In this document: piece after piece, positions 1 to 9,163 of the stretch | Layout of the letters: every line of letters begins with the position of its first letter | Numbering within the stretch: position 1 is the first letter of the stretch | Origin: Bacillus sp. SKDU12 | GTDB lineage: Bacteria; Bacillota; Bacilli; Bacillales; Bacillaceae | Assembly: GCF_010093085.1 (NCBI RefSeq) | Contig: NZ_MSRC01000018.1 | Coordinates: forward strand, 1-64,000 | Reading direction: 5' to 3' | Length of the DNA stretch: 64,000 nucleotides | Translations under genes and position numbers: made by a program | Notes under the pieces: generated by a model | What the model saw: only the letters and a program-made list of their open reading frames with translations | The model's database searches: none | Told to the model about the DNA's origin: nothing

Positions 1-1527
1 GCGAGCCGCTTGAACCAGCACGGCTGGAAGCTGGAAATGAAAGACCTCTTCCAGCACCCGACGATCGAGGAGCTGACCCAATATGTGGAGCGTGCCGAAG
101 GCAAACAGGCAGACCAAGGCCCTGTGGAAGGCGAAGTCACCCTGACGCCGATCCAGCGCTGGTTTTTTGAAAAGAACTTCACAAACAAACACCACTGGAA
201 CCAATCAGTGATGCTTCACGCCGCGAAGGGCTTTGACCCTGAACGAGTGGAAAAAACATTACAGGCGCTGATCGAACATCATGACGCACTTCGCATGGTA
301 TATCGTGAGGAAGACGGAGAGATCCTTCAAGCCTATAAACCGATCAGCGAAAGCGAGATCAGCTTCGAAATCATTGATGTGTGCGGGTCTGATGAAGACA
401 TGCTGAAAAGCCAGATCAAGATTCTCGCGAATAGGCTGCAAAGCAGTCTCGATCTGCAAAACGGACCGCTTCTCAAGGCGGAGCAATATCGTACGGAAGC
501 TGGCGACCACTTGCTCATCGCTGTCCACCATCTCGTGGTCGACGGTGTATCATGGCGGATTTTGCTTGAAGACTTTGCTTCAGGCTATATGCAGGCTGAG
601 AAAGAAGAGGACATTGTCTTCCCGCAAAAAACAAATTCCTTTAAGGATTGGGCGGATGAACTGGCGGCATTCAGCCAATCAGCTGAGCTTTTACAGCAGG
701 CTGAATACTGGTCGAAAATGGACGCCGAACAGGTTTCTCCTGTGCCGAAGGATTATGAAACAGAGCAGCGGATCGTCAAGCATACATCATCTGTTCTTTG
801 TGAATTAACAGAAGAAGACACCAAACATCTCTTAACAGATGTTCATCAGCCATATGGAACTGAAATCAACGATATTCTTCTTAGTGCGCTCGGTTTGACG
901 ATGAAGGAATGGACAAACGATGCCAAAATCGGTATTAACCTGGAGGGGCACGGACGGGAGGATGTGATCCCGAATGTGAACATTTCCAGAACAGTCGGAT
1001 GGTTTACGGCGCAATATCCTGTCATGCTCGACATGTCTGAAAAAGATACATCAGCCATAATCAAATCAGTTAAAGAAAACCTGCGCCGCATTCCGAACAA
1101 AGGGGTTGGCTACGGCATTCTCCGTTATATCACAGAAACAGCGGAAACAAGTCGCTTCACGCCGGAGATCAGCTTTAACTACTTAGGCCAATTCGACAGT
1201 GAAGTAAAAACCGACTTCTTTGAGCCATCCGCTTTCGATATGGGACGCCAAGTAAGTGAGGAATCAGAAGCACTGTACGCTTTAAGCTTCAGCGGCATGA
1301 TCAGAAACGGCCGGTTTGTGCTTTCCTGCTCTTACAATGAGAAAGAGTTTGAAAAAGCTACAGTCGAGCAACAAATGGAGCGCTTTAAAGAAAATCTCCT
1401 GATGCTGATCCGCCATTGCACGGAAAAAGAAGACAAGGAATTCACGCCGAGCGACTTCAGTGCGGAAGACCTTGGAATGGATGAGATGGGCGATATCTTT
1501 GACATGCTTGAGGAGAATTTAAAGTAA
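1..1527 (+). CDS. srfAB: Surfactin synthetase subunit 2, C-terminal part (partial)
   Basis: The reading frame is open from base 1, so this is the 3' end of a longer gene. The first residues (ASRLNQHGWKLEMKDLFQHP) are the second half of a peptidyl carrier domain just after the phosphopantetheine serine. From about residue 45 to the end lies an epimerization domain with the HHLVVDGVSW signature near residue 175 and the NYLGQF motif. A terminal epimerization domain fits the D-Leu module that ends SrfAB in surfactin biosynthesis. SrfAC follows after 36 bp on the same strand. The carboxy-terminal helix (DMGDIFDMLEENL-like) would serve as docking region to SrfAC by family knowledge. Confidence 0.96.
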   Translation, partial: ASRLNQHGWKLEMKDLFQHPTIEELTQYVERAEGKQADQGPVEGEVTLTPIQRWFFEKNFTNKHHWNQSVMLHAAKGFDPERVEKTLQALIEHHDALRMVYREEDGEILQAYKPISESEISFEIIDVCGSDEDMLKSQIKILANRLQSSLDLQNGPLLKAEQYRTEAGDHLLIAVHHLVVDGVSWRILLEDFASGYMQAEKEEDIVFPQKTNSFKDWADELAAFSQSAELLQQAEYWSKMDAEQVSPVPKDYETEQRIVKHTSSVLCELTEEDTKHLLTDVHQPYGTEINDILLSALGLTMKEWTNDAKIGINLEGHGREDVIPNVNISRTVGWFTAQYPVMLDMSEKDTSAIIKSVKENLRRIPNKGVGYGILRYITETAETSRFTPEISFNYLGQFDSEVKTDFFEPSAFDMGRQVSEESEALYALSFSGMIRNGRFVLSCSYNEKEFEKATVEQQMERFKENLLMLIRHCTEKEDKEFTPSDFSAEDLGMDEMGDIFDMLEENLK

Positions 1528-1563
1528 AACGCAAAGGAATTACAGAAGGCGGGAGCGGAACAT

Positions 1564-4500
1564 ATGAGTCAATTTAGCAAGGATCAGGTTCAAGATATGT
1601 ATTACCTATCGCCGATGCAGGAAGGGATGCTGTTTCATACCATCCTGAATCCCGGCCAGAGCTTTTATCTTGAACAAATCACGATGAAAGTAAAAGGAAG
1701 CTTGAATATTAAATGCCTTGAAGAAAGCATGAATGTGATCATGGACCGGTACGATGTATTTCGTACCGTGTTCATTCATGAAAAAGTAAAAAGGCCTGTA
1801 CAAGTCGTATTGAAAAAACGGCAGTTTCAAATAGAAGAAATCGACTTGACACATGTATCGGCCAGCGAGCAAACAGCCAAAATCAATGAATATAAAGAAC
1901 AGGATAAGATCAAGGGCTTTGATTTGACGCGGGATATTCCCATGCGGGCAGCCATTTTCAAAAAAGCTGACGACAGCTTTGAATGGGTGTGGAGTTACCA
2001 TCACATGATTTTAGACGGCTGGTGCTTTGGTATCGTCGTGCAGGATCTGTTTAAGGTATACAATGCTCTGCGCCAGCAAAAGCCGTACAGCCTGCCGCCT
2101 GCCAAGCCGTATAAAGATTACATCAAGTGGCTTGAAAAGCAGGATAAACAAGCATCGCTGTGTTATTGGCGAGAATACTTAGAAGGTTTTGAAGGACAGA
2201 CGACATTTGCGGAGCAAAGAAAGAAACAAGAGGGCGAATACGAGCCAAAAGAGCTGCTCTTCTCACTGCCGGAAGCGGAAACAAAGGCCTTTGCCGAGCT
2301 TGCAAAATCGCAGCATACCACGTTGAGTACGGCACTGCAGGCAGTTTGGAGCGTATTGATCAGCCGCTATCAGCAGTCTGGAGATTTAACTTTCGGAACA
2401 GTCGTTTCCGGGCGTCCCGCGGAAATCAAAGGCGTTGAACAGATGGTCGGCCTGTTTATCAATGTCGTCCCGAGACGGGTGAAGCTGTCTGAAGATACGA
2501 CATTTAATGGTTTGCTCAAGCAGTTGCAGGAGCAATCGCTTCAGTCTGAGCCGCATCAATATGTGCCGCTCTATGATATTCAGAGCCAGGCCGATCAGCC
2601 GAAGCTGATTGACCACGTTATTGTGTTTGAGAATTACCCGCTTCAGGATGCAAAAAATGAAGAAAACAATGAAAACGGCTTTGAGATGGAAGATGTTCAT
2701 GTTTTTGAGAAGTCGAATTATGATCTCAATTTGATGGCTTCCCCTGGGGAAGAGATGCTGATTAAGCTTGCCTATAATGAAAATGTATTTGATGAGGCGT
2801 TTATCCTGCGCTTGAAATCTCAGCTGCTCACAGCGATTCAGCAGCTTATCGAGAAGCCGGACCAGCCTGTCAGCACGATCAATCTTGTTGATGAAAAGGA
2901 AAGAGAGTTGCTGCTTACCGGCTTAAACCCGCCGGCCCAAACTCATGAGGCAAAGCCTCTGACGGATTGGTTCAAGGAAGCGGTGAATGTTCACCCTGAT
3001 GCGCCGGCGCTTACATATTCCGGCCAGACCCTTTCCTATCGCGAATTGGATGAGGAAGCGAACCGCCTTGCGCGCCGTTTGCAAAAACAAGGTGCGGGCA
3101 AAGGCTCCGTTGTCGCGCTGTACACGAAGCGCTCGCTTGAACTGGTGATCGGCCTTCTCGGCGTATTAAAAGCCGGAGCGGCTTATCTGCCGGTTGATCC
3201 GAAGCTGCCGGAGGACCGAATCTCGTATATGCTGACTGACAGCTCGGCAGCCTGTCTGCTGACACATCAGGAGATGAAAGAAAAAGCGGCTCAGCTTCCG
3301 TATACAGGAACAACACTTTTCATCGATGATCAAGCGCGGTTTGAGGAACAGGCAAGCGATCCTGCAACCGCAATTGATCCCAATGATCCGGCATATATTA
3401 TGTATACGTCCGGCACAACCGGAAAGCCGAAGGGCAATATCACTACGCATGCCAATATTCAAGGACTGGTCAAGCATGTAGACTACATGGCGTTTTCTGA
3501 AAAAGACACGTTCTTATCCGTTTCAAATTATGCCTTTGATGCATTTACCTTTGACTTCTACGCTTCAATACTGAATGCGTCAAGGCTCATTATCGCAGAT
3601 GAACATACACTGCTTGATACAGAACGCCTCACTAATCTGATTCAGCAAGAGAAGGTTAATGTCATGTTTGCGACAACTGCACTTTTTAATCTTCTCACCG
3701 ATGCGGGAGAGGATTGGCTGAAGGGGCTTCGTTGCGTGTTATTCGGTGGTGAGCGCGCGTCTGTGCCGCACGTCAGAAAAGCACTGCGGATCATGGGACC
3801 GGGCAAGCTGATTAACTGCTATGGGCCGACTGAGGGAACGGTATTTGCGACAGCTCACGTCGTGCATGAACTGCCGGATTCCACCTCCTCATTGCCGATC
3901 GGAAAGCCGATCAGCAATGCCAATGTTTATATTCTCAACGAGCAAAATCAGCTCCAGCCGTTCGGAGCGGTCGGTGAACTGTGCATCAGCGGAATGGGTG
4001 TATCAAAAGGGTATATCAACCGTCCTGATCTGACGAAGCAAAAGTTTATCTCGAACCCGTTTAAGCCGGGAGAAACGCTTTACCGCACAGGAGACTTGGC
4101 ACGCTGGCTGCCCGATGGAACGATTGAATACGCCGGCCGTATTGACGATCAGGTCAAAATACGCGGACACCGGATTGAACTTGAAGAAATTGAAAAGCAG
4201 CTGCAGGAATATCCAGGGGTGAAAGATGCGGTTGTTGTAGCAGATCGCCATGAGTCTGGCGATGCAGCAATCAATGCCTACCTCGTAAACCGGGCGCAGC
4301 TTTCAGCTGAGGACATAAAGGCGCATCTGAAAAAACAGCTGCCTGCATACATGGTCCCGCAGACGTTTACATTTTTGGACGAGCTTCCTTTAACGACAAA
4401 TGGGAAAGTCAATAAACGTCTGCTGCCAAAGCCGGATCAAGATCAGCTGACGGAAGAATGGATTGGCCCGCGAGATGAGACAGAGGAAAAGATCGCACAC

Positions 4501-5391
4501 ATTTGGACTGAGGTTCTCGGCAGACAGCAGGTTGGCATTCATGACGATTTCTTTGCGCTCGGCGGGCACTCCTTAAAGGCGATGACCGTTGCTTCCCGTA
4601 TTAAGAAAGAGCTCGGAATTGATCTTCCGGTAAAGGTTTTGTTTGAAGCGCCGACAATCGCCGGCATTTCAGCGTATTTGAACAACGGGGGCTCAGATGG
4701 ATTGCAGGATGTCACGATCATGAATCCTTATCAGGAGCAGATCATTTTCGCATTCCCGCCGGTCTTGGGCTATGGTCTCATGTACCAAAACCTGGCCAGC
4801 CGTCTGCCTTCATATAAACTATGCGCCTTTGACTTCATTGAGGAGGAAAATCGCATTGACCGCTATGCAGATTTGATTCAGAAGCTTCAGCCGGAAGGGC
4901 CTTTGACGTTGTTCGGATATTCAGCGGGGTGCAGCCTGGCGTTTGAAGCTGCTAAAAGACTTGAAGAACAAGGGCGCGTTGTTCAGCGGATTATCATGGT
5001 GGATTCCTATAAAAAACAAGACGTCAGTGATCTGGATGGACGAACGGTTGAGAGTGATGTTGAAGCGTTGATGAATGTGAATCGGGACAATGAAGCACTC
5101 AATAGTGAAGCCGTCAAACAAGGCCTTAAACAAAAAACACAAGCTTTCTACTCATACTATGTCAATCTGATCAGCATAGGACAGGTAAAGGCTGATATTG
5201 ATCTCCTGACTTCCGATGTTGATTTTGATATGCCGGAATGGCTTACAACGTGGGAAGAGGCTACAACAGGTGCTTACCGTGTGAAAAGAGGCTTTGGAAC
5301 ACACGCTGAAATGCTGCAGGGTGAAATTCTAGATAGGAATGCGGGGATTTTACACGAATTACTTAATACACAAACCGTAACGGTTTCTTAA
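1564..5391 (+). CDS. srfAC: Surfactin synthetase subunit 3 (termination module)
   Basis: A 1275-residue single-module NRPS: condensation domain (about 1-440, HHMILDG near 146), adenylation domain (about 465-960, YTSGTTGKPKG near 613, then YRTGDLARW), carrier domain with GGHSLKA (Ser about 1003) and a C-terminal thioesterase. The thioesterase has GYSAG with Ser about 1120, Asp about 1147 and His about 1247, the same spacing as the catalytic triad of the known surfactin cyclase. It adds the last leucine and releases cyclic surfactin. ATG is preceded by GGCGGGAGCGG. The length equals that of SrfAC from B. subtilis, but I recall scattered substitutions relative to strain 168. Confidence 0.98.
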   Translation: MSQFSKDQVQDMYYLSPMQEGMLFHTILNPGQSFYLEQITMKVKGSLNIKCLEESMNVIMDRYDVFRTVFIHEKVKRPVQVVLKKRQFQIEEIDLTHVSASEQTAKINEYKEQDKIKGFDLTRDIPMRAAIFKKADDSFEWVWSYHHMILDGWCFGIVVQDLFKVYNALRQQKPYSLPPAKPYKDYIKWLEKQDKQASLCYWREYLEGFEGQTTFAEQRKKQEGEYEPKELLFSLPEAETKAFAELAKSQHTTLSTALQAVWSVLISRYQQSGDLTFGTVVSGRPAEIKGVEQMVGLFINVVPRRVKLSEDTTFNGLLKQLQEQSLQSEPHQYVPLYDIQSQADQPKLIDHVIVFENYPLQDAKNEENNENGFEMEDVHVFEKSNYDLNLMASPGEEMLIKLAYNENVFDEAFILRLKSQLLTAIQQLIEKPDQPVSTINLVDEKERELLLTGLNPPAQTHEAKPLTDWFKEAVNVHPDAPALTYSGQTLSYRELDEEANRLARRLQKQGAGKGSVVALYTKRSLELVIGLLGVLKAGAAYLPVDPKLPEDRISYMLTDSSAACLLTHQEMKEKAAQLPYTGTTLFIDDQARFEEQASDPATAIDPNDPAYIMYTSGTTGKPKGNITTHANIQGLVKHVDYMAFSEKDTFLSVSNYAFDAFTFDFYASILNASRLIIADEHTLLDTERLTNLIQQEKVNVMFATTALFNLLTDAGEDWLKGLRCVLFGGERASVPHVRKALRIMGPGKLINCYGPTEGTVFATAHVVHELPDSTSSLPIGKPISNANVYILNEQNQLQPFGAVGELCISGMGVSKGYINRPDLTKQKFISNPFKPGETLYRTGDLARWLPDGTIEYAGRIDDQVKIRGHRIELEEIEKQLQEYPGVKDAVVVADRHESGDAAINAYLVNRAQLSAEDIKAHLKKQLPAYMVPQTFTFLDELPLTTNGKVNKRLLPKPDQDQLTEEWIGPRDETEEKIAHIWTEVLGRQQVGIHDDFFALGGHSLKAMTVASRIKKELGIDLPVKVLFEAPTIAGISAYLNNGGSDGLQDVTIMNPYQEQIIFAFPPVLGYGLMYQNLASRLPSYKLCAFDFIEEENRIDRYADLIQKLQPEGPLTLFGYSAGCSLAFEAAKRLEEQGRVVQRIIMVDSYKKQDVSDLDGRTVESDVEALMNVNRDNEALNSEAVKQGLKQKTQAFYSYYVNLISIGQVKADIDLLTSDVDFDMPEWLTTWEEATTGAYRVKRGFGTHAEMLQGEILDRNAGILHELLNTQTVTVS

Positions 5392-5418
5392 TTGAAGTGG
5401 TGAAAGGAGGAGACAGCC

Positions 5419-6150
5419 ATGAGCCAACTCTTCAAATCATTTGATACATCGGAAAAAACACAGCTCATCTGTTTTCCATTTGCTGGCGGATACTCGGCGT
5501 CATTTCGCCCTCTCCATGCTTTTTTGCAGGGAGAGTGTGAGATGCTCGCTGCCGAGCCGCCGGGACATGGCACAAATCAACAAACATCAGCCGTTGAGAA
5601 TCTAGAAGAGCTGACCGATTTGTACAAACAAGAATTGAACCTTCGTCCTGATCGGCCGTTTGTGCTGTTTGGACACAGTATGGGAGGGATGATCACCTTC
5701 AGATTGGCGCAAAAACTGGAGCGTGAAGGCATCTTTCCGCAGGCGGTGATCATTTCAGCCATACAGCCGCCGCATATTCAACGGAAGAAAGTGTCCCATC
5801 TGCCTGATGATCAATTTCTCGATCATCTTATCAAATTAGGCGGGATGCCCGCGGAGCTTGTAGAAAATAAGGAAGTCATGTCCTTTTTTCTGCCTTCCTT
5901 CAGATCGGATTATCGGGCTCTTGAGCAATTTGATCTTCACGATGCGGCCCCGATCCAATCGCCTGTTCATGTTTTTAACGGGCATAATGATGAAAAGTGC
6001 CTTCGGGATGCGGAAGGCTGGAAGAAGTGGGCGGAAGACATCGTTTTCCACGAATTTGACGGCGGGCACATGTTTCTGCTGTCACATACGGAAGAAGTGG
6101 CAGAGCGAATTTTTGCGATATTGAATCAGCATCCGAGCATTCAATCGTGA
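5419..6150 (+). CDS. srfAD: Type II thioesterase of surfactin synthetase
   Basis: A 243-residue alpha/beta hydrolase of the external (type II) thioesterase family. The nucleophile elbow GHSMGG is near residue 87 and the histidine motif FDGGHMF near 216. Family members clear misprimed acyl or aminoacyl groups from carrier domains of the synthetase. It starts 27 bp after srfAC behind a strong AAAGGAGG ribosome binding site, so it is the last gene of the srfA operon. A hairpin terminator follows immediately. Confidence 0.96.
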   Translation: MSQLFKSFDTSEKTQLICFPFAGGYSASFRPLHAFLQGECEMLAAEPPGHGTNQQTSAVENLEELTDLYKQELNLRPDRPFVLFGHSMGGMITFRLAQKLEREGIFPQAVIISAIQPPHIQRKKVSHLPDDQFLDHLIKLGGMPAELVENKEVMSFFLPSFRSDYRALEQFDLHDAAPIQSPVHVFNGHNDEKCLRDAEGWKKWAEDIVFHEFDGGHMFLLSHTEEVAERIFAILNQHPSIQS

Positions 6151-6152
6151 TT

Positions 6153-6185
6153 AAAAGCGGACAGCTTAGGCTGTTCCGCTTTTTT
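6153..6185 (+). terminator. Intrinsic terminator of the srfA operon
   Basis: AAAAGCGGACAGC, a four-base loop and GCTGTTCCGCTTTTTT form a GC-rich hairpin followed by a T run, three bases after the srfAD stop. It separates the srf operon from ycxA. Confidence 0.9.
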
Positions 6186-6188
6186 GCA

Positions 6189-6216
6189 TTGAATGTCAAT
6201 TTTTACATGATATAAT
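6189..6216 (+). promoter_or_regulatory. SigA-type promoter of ycxA
   Basis: TTGAAT at 6189-6194 and a perfect TATAAT at 6211-6216 are separated by 16 bp, directly after the srfAD terminator and 33 bp before the ycxA start. ycxA is therefore probably transcribed on its own and not by read-through from srfA. Confidence 0.65.
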
Positions 6217-6249
6217 AGCCGCAATACTTAGACAAAGGCAGGTTGAAAC

Positions 6250-7476
6250 ATGTACGTGTCCCCTAAGGTGAAGTGGTTTGTATTGCTGTTTACGGTTGTT
6301 TTCGCCATCGGAATGAACTCATTCAGAAATTCCTTTCAATTTTTTATGCTGCCGATGGCGGATACCTTTCATGCCGACAGGTCGATGATCTCGGTTTCTG
6401 TCAGCATTTTTATGATCACAACAGGCATCGTTCAATTCTTCGTCGGGTTTTTTATCGACAGATTCAGTGTCAGAAAATTGATGGCGCTCGGAGCTGTTTG
6501 TATCAGTGTCAGCTTTTTGGTGCTTCCATATTCACCGAATGTCCATATGTTTTCCGCCATTTACGGAGTGCTCGGCGGAATCGGCTATTCGTGCGCCGTC
6601 GGCGTGACGACACAGTATTTCATCAGCCGCTGGTTCGACACACACAAAGGTTTGGCGCTCGCGATTTTAACCAATGCCAACTCTGCGGGTTTGCTGCTGC
6701 TCTCACCTATTTGGGCTGCGGCTCCGTACCATGCCGGCTGGCAAAACATCTATACAATATTGGGTATCGTCATGGCTGCTGTTCTGCTGCCGCTCCTGGC
6801 CTTTGGTATGAAGCACCCGCCACATACGCAAGCGCCATCAGTGAAAAAGTCATATGACTGGCGGGGGTTTTGGAATGTTATAAAGCAGTCCCGCCTCATT
6901 TATATCTTGTACTTCGGCGTGTTTACATGCGGATTTACGATGGGGATCATTGATGCTCATCTTGTACCAATGCTGAAGGACGGGCATGTCTCTCATGTCA
7001 GCGGAATAATGGCCGCGTTCGGGGCGTTTATTATCATTGGCGGATTATTGGCGGGCTGGCTGTCAGACCTCCTCGGCAGCAGAAGCATGATGCTGTCCAT
7101 CTTATTTTTCCTTCGGCTGATCAGCCTGATTTTTCTGATCATTCCCATTCTTGGAATTCATCACAGCGAACTTTGGTACTTCGGTTTTATCCTGTTATTC
7201 GGGCTCAGTTATACAGGCGTCATTCCGTTGACTGCGGCGTGTATTTCTGAAAGCTATCAAACAGGATTGATCGGCTCGCTGTTAGGCATCAATTTCTTTA
7301 TCCATCAGGTTGCCGGAGCTCTCAGCGTGTATGCGGGCGGTTTATTTTTTGACAGTACTCATGGTTATTTACTGATTGTTGCTGTGTGTATCGTGTTTGT
7401 GGGCGTAACGGCTGTAATAGAGCTTGTGCCGTTTTTCGATAAACAAAAGGCAAAAGAAACCCATCAATCAATATAA
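6250..7476 (+). CDS. ycxA: MFS transporter YcxA
   Basis: A 408-residue integral membrane protein with about 12 hydrophobic segments and the major facilitator motif between helices 2 and 3 (GFFIDRFSVRKLMALG, near residue 66). The second half has the matching GWLSDLLGSRSMM. It resembles the monocarboxylate/oxalate-type exporters of the superfamily. In B. subtilis YcxA has been linked to surfactin export by work I recall, which would fit its place after srfAD. The substrate cannot be read from the sequence. It has its own promoter and converges with ycxB. Confidence 0.9.
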   Translation: MYVSPKVKWFVLLFTVVFAIGMNSFRNSFQFFMLPMADTFHADRSMISVSVSIFMITTGIVQFFVGFFIDRFSVRKLMALGAVCISVSFLVLPYSPNVHMFSAIYGVLGGIGYSCAVGVTTQYFISRWFDTHKGLALAILTNANSAGLLLLSPIWAAAPYHAGWQNIYTILGIVMAAVLLPLLAFGMKHPPHTQAPSVKKSYDWRGFWNVIKQSRLIYILYFGVFTCGFTMGIIDAHLVPMLKDGHVSHVSGIMAAFGAFIIIGGLLAGWLSDLLGSRSMMLSILFFLRLISLIFLIIPILGIHHSELWYFGFILLFGLSYTGVIPLTAACISESYQTGLIGSLLGINFFIHQVAGALSVYAGGLFFDSTHGYLLIVAVCIVFVGVTAVIELVPFFDKQKAKETHQSI

Positions 7477-7508
7477 AAGGACCGGCACTGTCAATGCCGA
7501 TCCTTTTT
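7475..7508. terminator. Terminator between ycxA and ycxB
   Basis: AAAAGGA and GGCACTGTCAATGCC within a hairpin end in TCCTTTTT. The hairpin lies between the convergent genes ycxA and ycxB, has an A run on one side and a T run on the other, and overlaps the ycxB stop codon. It can act in both directions. Confidence 0.75.
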
Positions 7509-8048
7509 AAATTTGAGTTTTTTTGTTTCGGTATTTTTAAGGATAATCCCCTTGAATCTGTTCATCTCCTCTTCGGAGTGAAAAAAATGTTTTGGGATCG
7601 CAATATATTGGCTGCTGGATGTATTGATGCGGAAGATATTCTTATATTCGAAAACAGCTGTGATTTCATTCCAATTGAAAATGAGGTCATATTTTTTAGA
7701 ACATATACGAATTCCTTCTTGATTCAGATTATATGTTCTTTTAGATTTAATCCGTTCGTTCTTCTTGTATGCTCTGGAAAACTTCACATATAGAAGAAGG
7801 AGGAGCAGCAGTGTAAACAGAACGGACATCACGATAATCAAAATACTGTTCATAAACAAGTTAAGCGCGTCACTGCCATAAACGATACGGGGCCATCCGT
7901 TAATGAAGTTAACTGCAGCAAATATGGCGCAAAACAACAGAAAGTAAAAGCATGACATTTTTCCGATTTGATAAAAAAAGATTTCTCTTACATCCTTAAA
8001 AGTGATTTCTCCTGAAAGATTGATACTTTCACTAGCATATTGAATCAT
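7491..8048 (-). CDS. ycxB: YcxB-like membrane protein
   Basis: A 185-residue protein with two hydrophobic segments (about 35-52 and 64-88) followed by a soluble domain of the YcxB-like type: a stretch with RTYNLNQEGIRI, then FNWNEITAVFEYKN and YIAIPKHFF, a pattern seen in small PH-like domains of Firmicute membrane proteins. Its function is unknown. It is convergent with ycxA and transcribed towards it. The gene is AT-richer than its neighbours. Confidence 0.85.
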   Translation of the reverse strand: MIQYASESINLSGEITFKDVREIFFYQIGKMSCFYFLLFCAIFAAVNFINGWPRIVYGSDALNLFMNSILIIVMSVLFTLLLLLLLYVKFSRAYKKNERIKSKRTYNLNQEGIRICSKKYDLIFNWNEITAVFEYKNIFRINTSSSQYIAIPKHFFHSEEEMNRFKGIILKNTETKKLKFKKDRH

Positions 8049-8101
8049 ACGGTAAACCTACACCTCTAACCATGTTTTTCCTTTCAGTCTAGCATAATTT
8101 C

Positions 8102-9040
8102 TCATTTTTTTGCAGGCATACCAGGGCGCTTTCTTTTTTTCTGCAGATTGGTATTGCTCCCCAGTACGCCAATAATAATACAAATGGCCCCAAAAAGATG
8201 ATACCAGGCCAGGCTTTCGTTTAAAATCACGACTCCTGCAATCATTGTCACAATGGTAGATACATGATTAAAAGCACTCATTTTAAACGCCTCAATCCGT
8301 GACAGCGTATAGTTAGACAAGAATGAAGTGACGAGTGAAGACAGCACGCCCAAATACACAATGGCGAGAACGAAGCCGGGCTCCCGGAACGGCAGAAAAT
8401 AAGTGCCGACTGTTCCCGCCGCTCCGTGACGCACAAGGGCAATGGCGTTGAAGACGACAAAGCCGATGGCAGACATGATGTAGGTAAGCTCGGTCAGCTT
8501 GAACCGCTGCGTCATTTTTCTGGCGGCGGTATTGTACATCGCTGAAGACAAGGCGGACAATAGAATCAGCAAAGACCCTTTTAAGCTGGCTGACTCCACG
8601 TCAACGCCTTTCATCACAAAAATAAACATGACGCCGGTAACGGATAAAACCGTGAACCCCTTTTGCGTCCACGTTGGGCGTTCCTTTAAAACATAAGCGG
8701 CAAACACCATCGTGAAAATCGGAATAGCTGCCTGAATAATTCCCGCTTCAGAGGAGGACGAGTACACAAGGCCGAATGCCTGAAAGCTGAAAAATAGCGC
8801 GGGATACAGCAGGGCGAGCGGCAAAATGGCAATGACGTCCTTTACGCGGATTGAAAGTTTTACCCAGCCGAATAAGATCGGTACAGTGGCCGCAGCAAAC
8901 GCAATGGTGAACCGATGCGCCAAAATATCAAACGGCTCTGCTGTTTGCAGTGCGATTTTTACGAATAGAAAGGATAAACCGATAATGAACGAATATAAAA
9001 TAGCCGCTATATAAGCGGGGGTTTGCTGATGTTTAACCAT
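8102..9040 (-). CDS. ycxC: EamA/DMT family transporter YcxC
   Basis: A 312-residue protein with ten predicted membrane helices in two EamA repeats (about 10-145 and 158-300), typical of drug/metabolite exporters. It lies back to back with the MocR-type regulator gene ycxD, separated by about 120 bp, and is the obvious target of that regulator. The start ATG is preceded by AAAGGAGCCCTTCCC. The substrate is unknown; amino acid or amine export would fit the PLP-binding regulator. Confidence 0.87.
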   Translation of the reverse strand: MVKHQQTPAYIAAILYSFIIGLSFLFVKIALQTAEPFDILAHRFTIAFAAATVPILFGWVKLSIRVKDVIAILPLALLYPALFFSFQAFGLVYSSSSEAGIIQAAIPIFTMVFAAYVLKERPTWTQKGFTVLSVTGVMFIFVMKGVDVESASLKGSLLILLSALSSAMYNTAARKMTQRFKLTELTYIMSAIGFVVFNAIALVRHGAAGTVGTYFLPFREPGFVLAIVYLGVLSSLVTSFLSNYTLSRIEAFKMSAFNHVSTIVTMIAGVVILNESLAWYHLFGAICIIIGVLGSNTNLQKKRKRPGMPAKK

Positions 9041-9110
9041 AATGGGAAGGGCTCCTTTACCTGAATTGCAGCGCCGGTCGCTCCCTTTATTGTATGGCCG
9101 CGGTCAGAAC

Positions 9111-9147
9111 GGTACAATGAGAAAAACAATGAACTGTACCGGTACAA
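9111..9147. promoter_or_regulatory. Candidate YcxD operator (direct-inverted-direct repeats)
   Basis: GGTACAA occurs at 9111-9117 and again at 9141-9147, 30 bp apart in the same orientation. An inverted copy, TGTACC (9135-9140), abuts the second, giving GTACCGGTAC. The site lies in the ycxC/ycxD intergenic region, just upstream of ycxD. GabR, a regulator of the same family, is known to bind two direct repeats, so this is a plausible YcxD site by analogy. Confidence 0.5.
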
Positions 9148-9163
9148 AACAGGGGGAGAAGGC

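Noticed and set aside
6273-6857. 194-codon plus-strand frame inside ycxA
   Set aside because: It is a shifted shadow of the membrane protein gene ycxA, with Cys/Arg-rich unnatural composition.
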